DNA of 64,000 nucleotides from NCBI RefSeq assembly GCF_030052815.1, contig NC_079493.1, positions 117,949,132-118,013,131 on the forward strand, in the 5' to 3' direction. The notes beneath the pieces are model-generated. The model did no database searches. It was not told the DNA's origin and saw nothing but the letters and a program-made list of their open reading frames with translations. Position numbers and translations under genes: made by a program. The DNA is from Hevea brasiliensis. Taxonomy: Eukaryota; Streptophyta; Magnoliopsida; Malpighiales; Euphorbiaceae. Numbering within the stretch: position 1 is the first letter of the stretch; every line of letters starts with the position of its first letter. Shown in pieces: positions 23,507 through 36,100 of this stretch.

Positions 23507-23870
23507 TGCAGGCAATACCCATTTCAAGTTTTGAAATTAAAAAGTTTCTTACTTCTACTCTCATCTTGCTCAGGCTTTCCTCATTCTTAGATTCTTCTTC
23601 TGTTGCTGTTCTTGCTGCTGCTTTGCGTTCTTCTATTTCTTCTGTGAGGAGGTTTTGTTCCATGATCTGCATGAGCCTTTCAAGAAGAACATTGATGGGC
23701 TTCAAGTCGCAATGAATTATTGGATTTTACATTGCTCATGAAGATATTGTAAAGCAGCCGCCACATCAACCGCAACATTTAATCTCTTAAGCAGGTTTGA
23801 ATTTGTTGTTTGATTTTTGCCATCTATATCAGGATGAAACCACTTCTCGAAGCTACCATTTCCCATGATT
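23507..23870 (-). pseudogene. Fragment of an LRR-XII receptor kinase with internal deletion
   Basis: Reads on the minus strand MGNGS.EKW, ...NLLKRLNVAVDVAAALQYLHEQCK (subdomains V-VIa), a decayed catalytic-loop end KPINVLL, then jumps directly to LMQIMEQNLLTEEIEE and the C-terminal Glu-rich tail seen in copies A and B. The jump removes the activation loop, the intron and the C-lobe start. An in-frame stop lies before the catalytic loop. It is a dead relic and shows that a further copy of the cluster once existed at this side. Confidence 0.8.
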
Positions 23871-24659
23871 TTTTTTTTTTTTTCATTTTGTACTCATCCG
23901 ATTTTTTTTGCAAATTTTTTATTTTGTTAATTGGGTAATATTGAAACTTATTTTCTTGATGAGATAATAGGTTGCTTGTTATTGATTTAATTGATTGCTA
24001 GAATTGAGAATGACAATTTTTTATAGAAATTAAGCAAAAAATTCAAATTTTTTAGAGGTGATGTGCTCTGTTCTGCCTTGCACCAAAACTGAACTATTGA
24101 ACCGAATTATTAATCTGGTTCGGTTCTTTAATAAAATCGGTTTCCCCTGTTTTCGTTTTTTTGAAAGCCAAAAGCTGCAATCAGGTGTAAAGAGCATTCT
24201 GATGAAAAGCACTGAAAAGGTAAAGAATTTGGATTCCATTCCCTTCCGATTGTTGATTTATTTAACCCAAATGATAAAAATGTATAATATTCCTATTAAA
24301 TAGGTTTGAAGATCGAAGCAATTATCTGCTACGGAACTATAAAGTACAAGATTGACAATAAAGAGAGATCAGATGGAATTTTGCGGGATGGGGAAAGTGA
24401 TGCACCAAGGATCCTAGCAAATCCACTGGGGACTTCCATTCATCTCCTGGCAAACAACACAAGAATGTTACCCATCTAATGTGATTTTCAAAATTAAATA
24501 AATGTATATGATGTTTAGTACTAGATTTTCTACTGCAATTATTTAATCAGTTTATACATACGTATATAATACAAGAATACATGGATTATGCACTGAAAAA
24601 CCAAAGGAAAGAGAGAGAATCAGCCAGGAAAAGTCCTTCAGTATTGAAAGTAAATGTTT
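23871..24659. other. 3' flank of receptor-kinase copy A, duplicated at copy B
   Basis: The stretch 24030-24360 matches 55870-56290 (shared words GCTGCAATCAGGTGTAAAGAGC, TTCGATTGTTGATT-type and AGGTTTGAAGATCGAAGCAA). The receptor duplication therefore includes at least 600 bp of 3' flank. Poly-T at 23871-23884. No gene. Confidence 0.65.
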
Positions 24660-26581
24660 TCATGGATTTAGATAACAAGGAAAAAATTGTTCACCTGTTC
24701 TACCTTTGTGGATTGAGATACCAAGATAAGTCTTTCTGACCAAATTTAGTTGTCTGCTGACATCCTCCATACTCATTCGTTCTTTGGGTGATTCTGCTGA
24801 ACAGCCAATGCCAATTTCAAGTACTGAAACTACACAACTTCGTGCTTTCGCACTCATCTTGCTTAGGTTTCCATTAATGTTAGACACTTCTTTTTCTTCT
24901 TCTGTTGCCGCTCTTGCAGCGTTTGTTTCTTCTATTTCTTCTGTGAGGAGGTTGGGGTCCATGATCTGCACAAGGCTTTCTGGCAATGCTGCCTTCACAA
25001 AGCTGTGAAGATTTAAGCCATCTTTGAATATTTCATCAATTGGTGATCTTCCCGAGAACATCTCTAATACAAGGATCCCAAAGCTATATGCATCCCCCTC
25101 TTTCGATGCTGGACAACCCATTCCATACTCTGCAAATTAGATAAGAATTTTCTTGTTAATATGTTAATAGACATTATGAATAAAAAAATAATTATAAATT
25201 TGAAGCAGGAAAAGAAAGAAGTCGGATCAGGTCAGTGCCTGGAGGAGCATAACCAATTGTTCCTTTCATTCTAGTTGTGGTAGACACGCTAGACATGCTT
25301 TGAGATGAATCATTGGCTGTTGAAATGAGTCTTGCTAGACCAAAATCAGATACATGAGCAACCATGTCGTCATCCAAAAGAACATTGTTGGGTTTCAGGC
25401 CACAATGAATAACTGGATTTTTACATTGCTCATGAAGATATTGCAAGGCGGATGCGACATCAACTGCAACATTTAATCTCTGAAGCAGGTTTAAATTCCT
25501 TGATTGTTTTGTACCATCTGTGTTAGGATGCAACCACTTTTGCAAGCTCCCATTTCCCATGAATTCAAAGATTAGAGCTTTGAATTCATTAAGTTTATAA
25601 TCCATGCTAGAGCAACATGTCAACATCTTAACAAGATTTCAATGCCTGATACTCATCAACACTTTGCATTCAGAAATAAAGCTCTTGGAAGCACCCTTTT
25701 GTTCAAGCTTGAGCACTTTAACAGCTACTGGTCTTTCAACTTGATCTAAAAATCCTTTATATACAGAGCCGAAGCTGCCAGATCCAATCAAATTTCTGGA
25801 GGAGAATCCATTTGTTGCACGAGAAATATCTCCACAAGATAGCTTCAAAATTTTGTTCATCATTGAGGATGAAGAAGCTGAACTCTGTTTTGGATTTCTT
25901 TTCCAATAAAGAAGAAGAAAGACTAATATCAATAAGAGACACAGAACCATGAGAGGTAGTATAATTGCCAGCTTATTAAAAGAAGACCCTCCTCTCTTGT
26001 TGGGGCATTTTGGTAGATTGAGTTCTGGGACACCTCCGCAAAGCTTATTATTACCGGTTAATGATAGCGCACTTGCACTTCTGAAAACTCTTCCAGTTGG
26101 TACTTCACCCTCAAGATTATTGAAAGAAAGATTCAGGTGATGTAAATATGGAATGCTCTGTAGACCTGTTGGAATTTGCCCTGTCAACTTGTTTCGTGAA
26201 ATATCTAACTATTGAAGGCCTTTCAGGGAGGCCAAAGATGGAGGGATGGTCCCTTGAAAGGAATTCCCTTGTAGATAAAGAAATTCCAATTTCAAGCAAT
26301 CCCCAATTGTTGCTAGCTTCCCTACTTCAAAAGGTAGGATTCCAGTTATGGAGTTTAGAGATAAATCCAGTAATTGTGTCAAGGAAGGAATAAGCAAAAC
26401 CTCAGGGGGTATGACTCCAGTCAGGTTATTATTTGAAATGTCTAATTTGTACAAAGTTTGGCAGTTTCCAATGCCTGAAGGAATGCTTCCTTGAAATTTG
26501 TTGCCCGATAATTTGAGTATAAGCAAATGAGCAAGGTTTCTGATGGAGGATGGAATCTTACCTGACAATCTATTTCCATAT
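24660..26581 (-). pseudogene. LRR-XII receptor kinase copy A, 3' part (last LRRs, TM, kinase)
   Basis: Continues copy A after the retrotransposon insertion at 26581. Visible parts in order: three to four LRRs (SGKIPSSIRNLAHLLILKL...), an LRR cap with CPNKRG, a transmembrane helix (LAIILPLMVLCLLLILVFLLLYW), the kinase Gly loop GSGSFGSVYK, VAIK lysine (VAVKVLKL), catalytic loop, DFG (VSDFGLA), GYAPP and then exon 2 (25129-24660). Intron 25238-25130 (109 bp) has a GC donor instead of GT and an AG acceptor. Lesions: TAG at 26209-26211, TGA at 25639-25641 and the catalytic-loop Asp replaced by Gly (HCGLKPNN, 25399-25401). Relatives At3g47570, EFR and Xa21 are plasma-membrane non-RD kinases, and EFR and Xa21 are immune receptors. 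This copy is dead. Confidence 0.93.
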
Positions 26582-28164
26582 TGTTACACTCATTTCATAT
26601 AGGCATTTTAGGATAGTTTTGCATCCATTTTGCCCTTATATTTTAGTATATTTTATGTTTTTAGCTTTATTTTAGCTTATTTGTTAACTTTAGATACTTT
26701 ATATTTGATTTTTGTAATTTTGATGTTTTTGATAGGATTTTGTGGCAAATCGAAGATCAATGAGTGCATTAGGAAGTGATTTGAAGAAATTTGGAGTTCT
26801 TCAAGCATAGAGGAAAGTTGAAGAAATCAAGCCTTGAAAGAGCAAGTTAGCCGAAATTTGCTTGAGTTTTTGCTTAAGATCCCGCTTAGGGTAAAGCGGC
26901 AATGCTTAAGGTGCAACACAAGTCAAGCATAAGCAGAAAAGTCCATTTTACTCTAAGTCTGCCGAGATTTGCTGAAAGTCTGCTTAACCTTAAGCAGACA
27001 GTGCGACCAGAGGCTAAAATTTGCTAAGAAGCTGCTTAGGGTTAAGCCGAACCCTAAGCAGAATGCCCAGAACGTGAATAGTGCTGCTGACTTGGATAAT
27101 TTTACACCTCATTTCCTATCCACTCCTTGTCTTTTATTTACTTTTAGGGCAACTTTTAGGGACCATATAAATTCATCATTTCCTTATTTTTGCCATAAGA
27201 GGAAGGGAAGGAAAAACAAAAAGGAAAGAAAATTATATAGAAAGAGGGAGAGAAGACGCCATTCTCTCTAGGAAGAGGAGCTGCTGCACGAGTTTGGAGC
27301 TCCAGAAACCAGAGACCTTGGTTCTTCCACCTGGGTTTTCCTATTTCAGTCCTTTTGTCATGTTTTTCTTTATTCTTCCATCAATATTTCTTGTAAATAC
27401 CATCATGAGTGAGTAATTTCTTTAGATTTCAGAGTTGGGAAATATGTTTTAGATTAATTTGTGGATTTGGACTGGGTATTTCCTTATTTTATATGAATAT
27501 GAGTTTTGATTTCTTCCTTGTGTGCTTGATTTACTTGTCTAATGTTGATACCCATTGGGTATTGTGTTAATATTTGATTGAAGGACCGAAAGGTGAAAGT
27601 CATTGATGGGTAATCATGGATGGGAACTTAAAATCACCTAGATTTAGAAATAAACTAGGACTTTAAGAGGAATTAATTATTGGTTACAAAACTTAATGGG
27701 TTTTAAAGTAATCAAATACATACGAAAGTAGGTTTGGTTATTTTAGAATACACTTTGATTTGCTTGAAAAAGATATCAAAGGGATTTAGAATCAATTTCC
27801 TTCAAACTCTATTTTTCCCTAAAAATTGGAATGCCCAAGACAAATCCCAATTAATTTATGCATAAACCCCCAACTCTGGAATCACTTTTACCATAATTAG
27901 ACTTTCGTTTAAATTACCCATTGTTAATTTTAGTTTAATTGCGAACTAGAATTAGAATTTATTTGTTTGCTCTTTACCCATTTCAATTAGATTAATCAAT
28001 TTACCTTGCTCATTTACATTTACCATTTATTCATTAATCATTAGCCCAAATAATCGCTTCATTCATAGTTTAGTAATCAAACAGCAAATCCTCGTGGGAA
28101 CGATACTTGATTCATCACTTTATTACTTGAGACGACCCGTATACTTGCGGAATTAGTCACAACA
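26582..28164 (+). repeat. Outer element 5' LTR (1583 bp)
   Basis: Starts TGTTACACTC and ends GTCACAACA. A TATA-like CATATAAATT is at 27164-27173. Upstream in U3 lies a cluster of GCTTAAGC/CTGCTTA words (26860-27060), including a perfect hairpin at 26978-26999 whose 10-bp arms are GTCTGCTTAA and its complement. An ORF reading at 26969-27271 has no support. Confidence 0.95.
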
Positions 28165-28170
28165 AGTTTT

Positions 28171-28187
28171 TGGCGCCGTTGCCGGGG
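28171..28187 (+). promoter_or_regulatory. PBS of the outer Athila-like element
   Basis: TGGCGCCGTTGCCGGGG, six bases after the LTR end, is the primer site characteristic of the Athila/Tat lineages of Gypsy. Which tRNA it pairs with (Asp or Arg types are discussed for these lineages) cannot be settled here. Confidence 0.9.
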
Positions 28188-28313
28188 ATTTGATTTTTTT
28201 TGTTTGATATTGAACAATTGTTTGTTTGGTTAATTTGGGCATTTTATTTTATTTTCTTTTTACCATTTTACTTTGAGAATTTGTTTATTTTTGTTTTTCA
28301 GGTGCTTTATTTT

Positions 28314-29702
28314 ATGAGAAGGACAAAAAGTGAAGAAATCAATTTATTCTTTGACCTAGAAATAGAGAAGACAACAAAGGCTTTAAGAGCAGAATCTAAG
28401 AGGAGAAAAGCTGAAATTAAAGCTCAACAACAACAAGAAAGAGCACAAGAGCAAGAGCAATTACAAGAAGAAATGGCCAACAACAACAATAACAACCGCT
28501 CTGTGAAAGATCATGCCTATCCTAACATTGGAGATTTCATGCCAAGTATTACAAGACCAAGAGTAGAAGCTAATAATTTTGAACTGAAGCCTGCAGTCTG
28601 TCAAATGGTACAACAAGCACAATTTGGAGGAAATCCAAGTGAAAGTCCACATGTGTATCTAGCACACTTTCTTGAGATCAGCGATATGTTGAAGATAAAT
28701 GGAGTTTCTGATGATGCAATTCGACTCAGATTATTTCCTTTTTCTCTGAAGGACTGAGCTAGAGAGTGGTTACATTCTTTGCCACCGGGTTCTATCACAA
28801 CATGGGATGAACTTTCTCAAGCATTTTTAGCTCAATATTTTCCACCAAGCAAGACAGCTAAATTTGAGAAATGAGCTGACTTCTTTTAAACCTAGAGATG
28901 ATGAGAGCTTGTATGAAGCATGGGAAAGGTACAAGGATTTGCAAAGGAGATGTCCACATCATGGGATTCCTAAGTGGATGCTTGTTCAACACTTTTACAA
29001 TGGAGTTTCACCAGCCATTAGGAGTACGATTGATGCATCTTCTGGAGGTGACCTTATGGAGAAATCTAAAGATGAAGCTTTTTCTGCTCTTGATAAAATT
29101 GCTTATAACAACTACCAATGGAGTTGTGAGAGGAATGAGATCAAGAAACCAGCTGGTATGTTTGAGCTTGATGCCATGAATATGATTAATGCTAAGTTTG
29201 ATGCTTTGACAAGGAAAATGGACAAGCTAAGCATGAAAGTAGATTCTTCAAATAGAGGTTCTAGTAATTCAGTAGAAGTTGGAGCTGCAAATGTCAATTG
29301 TGCAGCAGATTTTTCTGCACTAAATCAAGATTTTTCAAGTGAGCAAGTGGATTATGTGGGGAACTACAATCAAAGACCAGGTGGTAACCCATTTTCTGCA
29401 ACTTATGATCCAGCATGGAGAAGCCACCCCAATTTCTCATGGGGAGGTAGATAAGGGCAAAATCAGAATTTTCAGCAGAATAGAGGTCCCCCTCCTGGAA
29501 TTTCTAAACCTCAAAATGTACCTGCTCCACCTCTACCACAACAAGCACAACTAGACAAGACAGCTAGATTGGAATCTATGATTGAAACTCTACTTGTGAG
29601 CCATCAAAGTCAACAAGAAATGATTTCTCAATTAGCATCTAAAGTGGATCAAATGGCAACACACAACAAGATGTTAGAGAATCAAATAGCTCAACAAGCT
29701 AG
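28314..29702 (+). pseudogene. Outer element gag, 5' part, interrupted by inner element
   Basis: ATG 28314 begins MRRTKSEEINLFFDLEIEK, as in the inner element (MRRSKS). It is followed by a Gln/Glu-rich linker, then the Athila Retrotrans_gag region (NNFELKPAVCQMVQQAQFGGNPSESPHVYL; SLPPGSITTWDELSQAFLAQYFPP; FKPRDDESLYEAWERYKDLQRRCPHHGIP). After this comes a disordered Asn/Gly/Pro-rich stretch and a coiled coil (MIETLLVSHQSQQEMISQLA) ending QIAQQAS, where the inner element entered at 29702. No CCHC knuckle is seen. Lesions: TGA at 28755-28757, a single-base frame change near 28862, TAA near 29452. The start was preferred over an upstream open stretch because the MRR start is conserved in both elements 12-15 nt after a CAG. 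Confidence 0.88.
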
Positions 29703-31350
29703 TGATGCATGCATTTTATATCATCATTTAGGTATAATTTTTGCACATAATTTACCCTTATTCATAGCTATTATTTTAGATATTAGTATATATTTAGTCA
29801 ATTTTATAATTTTCACATTTCTTAGTTTAATTTTTGGAATTTATTTGTTTTGTAGGTTAAATCTGGAGAAATTTGATGTATTTTGATCAGAGTAGCCATT
29901 TGGAGGAGATTAAAATCGAATTGCAAAAATTTTGAAGTTGAAAAAAAAAAAAAAAAAAAAAAAATGGCCGAGAGCGACACAACCTGCAGCACAACCGAAT
30001 TAGCTCATGTCGCAAGTTGTGTCGATCGTCAGATATTCACGCCGAGAGCGACACAACCCGACACAATGGCTCGGCTTATGTCGCTTTCTTGGAAAATTTT
30101 TGACGTGGCATTTCCGTTACTCCAGCCTTTTTACCTCACTTTCTCTGGATCCTTCCCCCTTTTACCCATTCTAGAACAGTCCCCTTGCCTATATAAAGTG
30201 CCCTTTATCACTTTCTTTCCATATAGAGAGCAAGGGAGTCATTTTCGATAAAAGTGAGAAAGAGAAAGAGGAGCATTTTCTGCATTTTCTGCATCTTCTT
30301 CCAAAGACAAGGATCACGTTTACGCACTTTTCTGCGAGATCCTGCTGCAAATCTGTGAGTTTTCTACCCCTTTTAGTTTACATTTCCATTATTTCTTCAT
30401 TTCTTCATTTGGGTTTGTCTTTAAACAATGATTTGTGAGTAGTTTATTGAGATTCTAGAGATGGGTTTGTAAATATTGATTTGTTTTGTGGTTTTGAACT
30501 GATTTAGCCATTTAAATGAAGATTGTTATATTTTGATTTATTGCTTGTGTGCTTATTTCCTTGCTTGATGAATGGGCCCTCATTAAGTTAAGTTTTAATC
30601 CTTAATAGATGGACTGAAAAGTGAATATTGGGGATAGATAATCTTGCAATAAACTTTATTTTCTTGGTGTTAGAAATAAGCTAAGAAGATTAAGGGGAAC
30701 TTTCCAAAAATCAATTAGAGCATTAATTGGGTTTTTGTTAGATTTGAAATACCGTGAAAACAGGGTTTGATTTAATGAAAACCGATTTTGAGATGCTTGA
30801 AAAAGGTTTCAAAAATTTAAGAATTGATTTCCCTCAAAATTGCAATTCTCATGTGTTTGGCTAAATTAGGGATAAACCACATGCAATCAATATGGAAAAT
30901 CCAATCTCTAGAATCATTTTATTTCATTGAATTTAGATTTAAATTCTCCAAATCTCATAAATAGCAATTTCAATTTAAATCCAATTTAAATTTAATCTCT
31001 AGAATTACTTTATTTTTATTTTTATTGAATTTAGATTTAATTTTTCTTAATTTCATAAATAGAAATTTCAAATTAATTTTTGGTAATCTAGTTTAATTAA
31101 TTTTAGTTAATTGTTTGGTTTAGCATTAATTACTTAAATACCAATTTTAATTGCAAATTTCATTTTACATCTTTAATTTTTGTCTTAATTTTAATTTTTA
31201 GATTTTATTTTTAATATCTTTTAATTTTTGTCATTCTAATTTGCTTATACTTTTATTTCCAATTTAAGCACAATTCCCTGTGGGATCGATATCAATTTTT
31301 AAAACTATACTACTGTGACCCGTGCACTTGCGGATATACACACAGTATCA
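29703..31350 (+). repeat. Inner element 5' LTR (1648 bp)
   Basis: Starts TGATGCATGC and ends CACAGTATCA. TATA box TATATAAAG at 30190-30198. Just upstream (29965-30095) is a cluster of GCGACACAAC words in both orientations (GTTGTGTCG) and an A(24) tract at ~29941. Minor ORFs inside (29569-29886 tail, 29883-30251) are not genes. Confidence 0.95.
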
Positions 31351-31356
31351 AGTTTT

Positions 31357-31373
31357 TGGCGCCGTTGCCGGGG
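31357..31373 (+). promoter_or_regulatory. PBS of the inner element
   Basis: The same TGGCGCCGTTGCCGGGG as in the outer element, six bases after the LTR end, confirming the lineage and LTR boundary. Confidence 0.9.
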
Positions 31374-31481
31374 AATTGTTTGTTTTTAAGTTGGATTTTA
31401 ATTGTTTTAAGCTAATTAGAATTTTTATTTTATTTTATTTTCACTATTGTTCCTTGTGTTTTTCAGGTACTTTTCTTGTTT

Positions 31482-33180
31482 ATGAGACGATCGAAAAGCA
31501 CAAGTGACACTGAATTGTTGTTCAATCCTGAAATTGAAAAATTCTGTCGAGCCAACAAAAAGGAATACAAAAGAAGAAAAGAAGCAGAAAAAGAAGAACA
31601 ACAAATATTTGAGCAAGAGGAGACAATAGAAAATATGGAGAATCAAAATAGAGCTATTGGAGGAGATAATGGAGGAAACGAGCAAAACGGGCAAAATCTT
31701 TATTTGTTAATCAAAATGATCATCAAAGAAGATCCATGTTAGATTATGCTTTTCCTAGATGTACTGATGTGAGAGATAACAGACCTATTATTGGAGCTAA
31801 TCAATTTGAATTAAAAACTGGTCTTATTCAAATGGTTCAGAATTCACAATTTGGAGGTAGCCCACTTGAAAATCCTCATTCTCATTTGAAGAAATTTTTG
31901 ATGATATGTGGTACACAAAGACAACACGAGTTTCGATGAAGTTATTCGGCTCACCTTATTTCCATTTTCTCTTGGGATTGACATTGGAGTGGTATGACTC
32001 ACTCCCACAAGCTATTATAGCTACTTGGGAGCAGCTATCTCAAGCTTTTCTATCTCAATTTTTCCCACCTGGGAAGACTACTCATTTGAGGAATTTGATG
32101 GTAGCTTTTAAACCAAGGGATGATGAAACTTTGTATGAATCTTGGATGAGATTTAAGGAGCTTGAAAGGCAATGTCCTCATCATGAAATACCCAAATGGA
32201 TGATTGTTGAATTTCTACACTGAGTTACTCGACCATAAGAAACACAATTGATTCACAAGCAGGAGGAGATTTCATGAGAATGACAAGTGAAGAATGCTAT
32301 GATCTATTAGAGAAGATTGCTCATAATACCCATTTATGGGGAAATCCTAGAGCACTTGAGCCAAAGAAAGCTGGGATCTATGAACTAGACTCAGTTAGCT
32401 ACATGAATGCAAGATTTGACCAGTTAACTCAGCTTCTTAGTGATTTTTGCACAAAGGCAACAACATCAACTCCTACAACTATGCAACAAGTTGCCTTCAC
32501 AAATGGAACTCAAAGTTGTGGAGTTGATTATTCTTCTTATGGTGATGATTATTTGCAAGAGCAAGCTGCTTATGCAGGAGGTTATCAACAAAAACCTATG
32601 GGAAATTCTTATTCTAATATGAACAACTCAACATGGAGACCACAAGCAACTTTTGCTCAACAAGGCCAAAGCTCAAATTATCCTCATAACCAGCAGTTTA
32701 TGCAGCAGAACAAGCCTCAATTTCAGCCCACAAGACAACCACCACCTGGATATCAAGCAAGAGCACAACAATCCCTTCCACCTCATGAACCGAAGCCAAC
32801 CTTGGAGAGCATGATGGAGAAATTTTTTGCTGAACAAAGCAAGATGAATAACAAATTGGAGGAAGAAATGCAACACATGAGACAAACCATGGATCAATTA
32901 CAAGTCCACAACCGCATGTTGGAGACTCAATTGGCGCAACAAGCAAGCTCATCAGGAAGCAATTCCTATGGGAAACTACCTAGCCAACCACAAAACCCTC
33001 ATGAACAATGTAAGGCTGTAACCTTGAGAAGTGGTAAAAAAGTTGGTCAAGAGAGTGAAAACAAGAGAGAAGAAAAAGAGAGCACAAAAGAGGAAAACTC
33101 AGTTGAGAGCAAGAAAAATGAAAAAGAAGAAGAAAGCAAAAGTGAGCAAGATGAAGGAGAGAAACCATACATCCCACAGA
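31482..33180 (+). pseudogene. Inner element gag, broken by several frame changes
   Basis: ATG 31482 gives MRRSKSTSDTELLFNPEIEK. Then come a charged Lys/Glu coil, the capsid region (ANQFELKTGLIQMVQNSQFGGSPLENPH; ATWEQLSQAFLSQFFPPGKTTHL; FKPRDDETLYESWMRFKELERQCPHHEIP) and a C-terminal Asn/Gln/Pro-rich disordered tail with a coil (MMEKFFAEQSKMNNKLEEEM). The tail leads to ASSSGSNSYGKLPSQP...TLRSGKK, the passage in which the outer element was hit. Frame changes near 31735 and 31905, a stop at 32221-32223, and a frame change into pol near 33175. No zinc knuckle seen. The start follows the conserved TTTTTCAG by 15 nt. Confidence 0.87.
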
Positions 33181-36100
33181 CCTTACAAACCCACCCTTCC
33201 CTACCCTCAAAGATTCATCAAGCACAAGCTAGACAAACAATTTGGCAAATTCCTTGAAGTGCTAAAGAAATTGTATATCAATGTGCCATTCACTAAGGCA
33301 CTATCCCAAATGCCAAGTTATGCCAAATTTTTGAAGGAGATTCTTTCCAACAAGAGAAGATTAGAAGATTATGACACCATCAACTTGGGAGAGCAATGCA
33401 GTGCTATAATTCAGAAGAAGTTACCTCCCAAACTCAAAGATCCGGGTGTGTTTTCCATTCCTTGTCATATTGGTGATAATTGTGTGGCAAATGCTTTATG
33501 TGACCTTGGAGCTAGCGTCAGCCTAATGCCTCTTTCAATATATGAGAAGTTGAATATGGGAGAATTGAAGCCCACAAACATGTATCTTTCATTAGCTGAC
33601 CGTTCAATTAAGTATCCAGAAGGCATTCTTGAAAATGTGCCTATCAAGGTTGGGAAATTCTACATTCCAGTGGACTTTGTCATTTTAGATATGGAAGAAG
33701 ACACAAAAGTTCCTATCTTATTGGGAAGACCCTTCTTGGCAACAGCTGGTGCATTAATTGATGTGAAGGGTGAGCAATTGACACTTAGAGTGGGAGATGA
33801 TCAAATGATATTCAACATCAATCCAGCCATGAAAAGAAAACATGAAGAAGTTGAGTCTTGTTTGCGGGTAGACATTATTGATGAGATTGTTCAAGAGCAT
33901 TTCAGACAAAGCTATCCACAAGACCCACTTGAAAATTGCTTAGTCCATGGTGGGAGCATTGATGATGATAATCACAACATAGCTGCTTTTGCACAACACT
34001 TGGAGAGCTCTCCACCACATCCTGAAGCCACAATTTTTCAACTTGAAGGAGTGCAAAATTTGGAGATCAAACCACCATCATTAAAGGTAGAGGATGCCCC
34101 AAAGGTAGATCTTAAACCTCTTCCTTCCAACCTCAGGTATGCTTTTCTTGGACCCAATGAAACATATCCTGTTATAATTAATGCATGTTTGACTGATATT
34201 GAGATTGACAAATTGTTGAGAGTTTTGAGAGAATATAGAAGAGTTTTGGGTTATGCAATTGATGATATAAAGGGAATTAGTCCAACAGTTTGTATGCATA
34301 GGATTTTCCTTGAGCCAAATAGTAAACCTTCCATTGAACACCAAAGAAGATTGAATCCTACAATGAAGGATGTTGTGAAAAAGGAAATCCTAAAATTACT
34401 AGCTGCTGGAATTATTTACCCCATTTCTGACAGTGAGTGGGTTAGTCTTGTGCATGTTGTACCAAAGAAAGGTGGGGTGTGATTGTTAAAAATGAGAATA
34501 ATGAATTGATACCCACTAGAACTATTACGAGGTTGGAGAATGTGCATAGACTATAGGAAGTTGAACAATGCCACAAGAAAAGACCATTTTCCCCTTCCTT
34601 TTATGGATCAAATGTTAGAGAGATTAGCCAAGCATTCATTCTTTTGTTACTTAGATGGATATTCTGGTTTCTTTCAAATTCCAATACATCACGATGACCG
34701 GAGAAAACTACCTTTACTGTCCCTATGGCACCTTTGCCTATCGAAGGATGCCATTCGGATTGTGCAATGCGCTGGCACATTTCAAAGGTGCATGATGGCC
34801 ATTTTTCTGATTTTATTGAAGAAATTATGGAGGTCTTCATGGATGACTTTTCAAGATATGGCACTAATTTTGATTCATGCTTGACTAATTTGTCTAAAAT
34901 TTTGCAGAGGTGTGCTGATAATGATTTGGTGTTGAATTGGGAGAAATGCCACTTTATGGTCCAAGAGGGGATCGTTTTAGGGCATTTAATCTCAAATAGG
35001 GGAATTGAAGTGGATAGAGCTAAAATAGAAATTATTGAAAAAATGCCCCTCCAACCCTTTGTCAAAGGAGTGCGGAGTTTTCTTGGACATGCAGGGTTTC
35101 TGGCGATTTATTCAGATTTTTCTAAACTTGCTAAACCCTTAACAAATCTTTTGAATCATGATGTTAAATTTGATTTTAATCAAGATTGTATGGTTGCTTT
35201 TGCAGGTTAAAGGCGGCATTAACAACGGCTCCTATCATGCAACCCCGGATTGGACTTTGCCATTGAAATCATGTGTGATGCAAGCGAGTTTCTTTGTTGG
35301 AGTATCCTTGGCCAGCGAAAAGATAGAAAACCTTATGCCATTTACTATGCAAGCCGAACCCTTGATGAAGCCCAAGTCAATTACGCCACAACTGAAAAGG
35401 AGTTCCTTGCGGTAGTATTTGCACTCAAAAAATTTCGTTCTTATTTGGTCAACTCAAAGGTAATTGTTTTCACTGATCATGCAGCAATAAAGTATTTAAT
35501 GAGCAAGAAAGAAGCTAAATCTAGGTTGATTAGATGGATATTGTTACTTCAAGAATTTGATTTGGAAATAAGAGATAAAAAGGGTGTTGAGAATGTGGTG
35601 GCTGATCACCTTTCTAGGATGAAAACTGAAAATAAAGATGATGAAATTGTGCCAATTGATGAGTTTTTCATGAATGAGCAGTTGTATGTGTTGAATTCTG
35701 CACTTCCATGGTTTGCTGATATTGTGAATTTCTTGTCTTGTGGTGTCTTGCCACCTGATTTATCTTGGCAGCAAAAGAAAAGATTCTTGCATGATGTTAA
35801 ATTTTATTCTTGGGAAGAACCTCTTTTGTTTAGGAGATGCAATGATGGAATAATTAGAAGATGTATACCAGAGGAAGAAATGCATGATGTTATTTACCAT
35901 TGTCATTCTTCTGAATATGGTGGTCATTTTAGTGTCTCAAAAACTGTTGAAAAAGTCTTGACATCAGGTTTCTATTGGCCTAATATGTTTAAACATGTGA
36001 GAGACTTTGTAAGCAAGTGTGATAGGTGCCAAAGAGTAGGCAACATTTCCAAGAGAGATGAGATGCCCCAACAGTCCATATTAGAAGTTGAATTGTTTGA

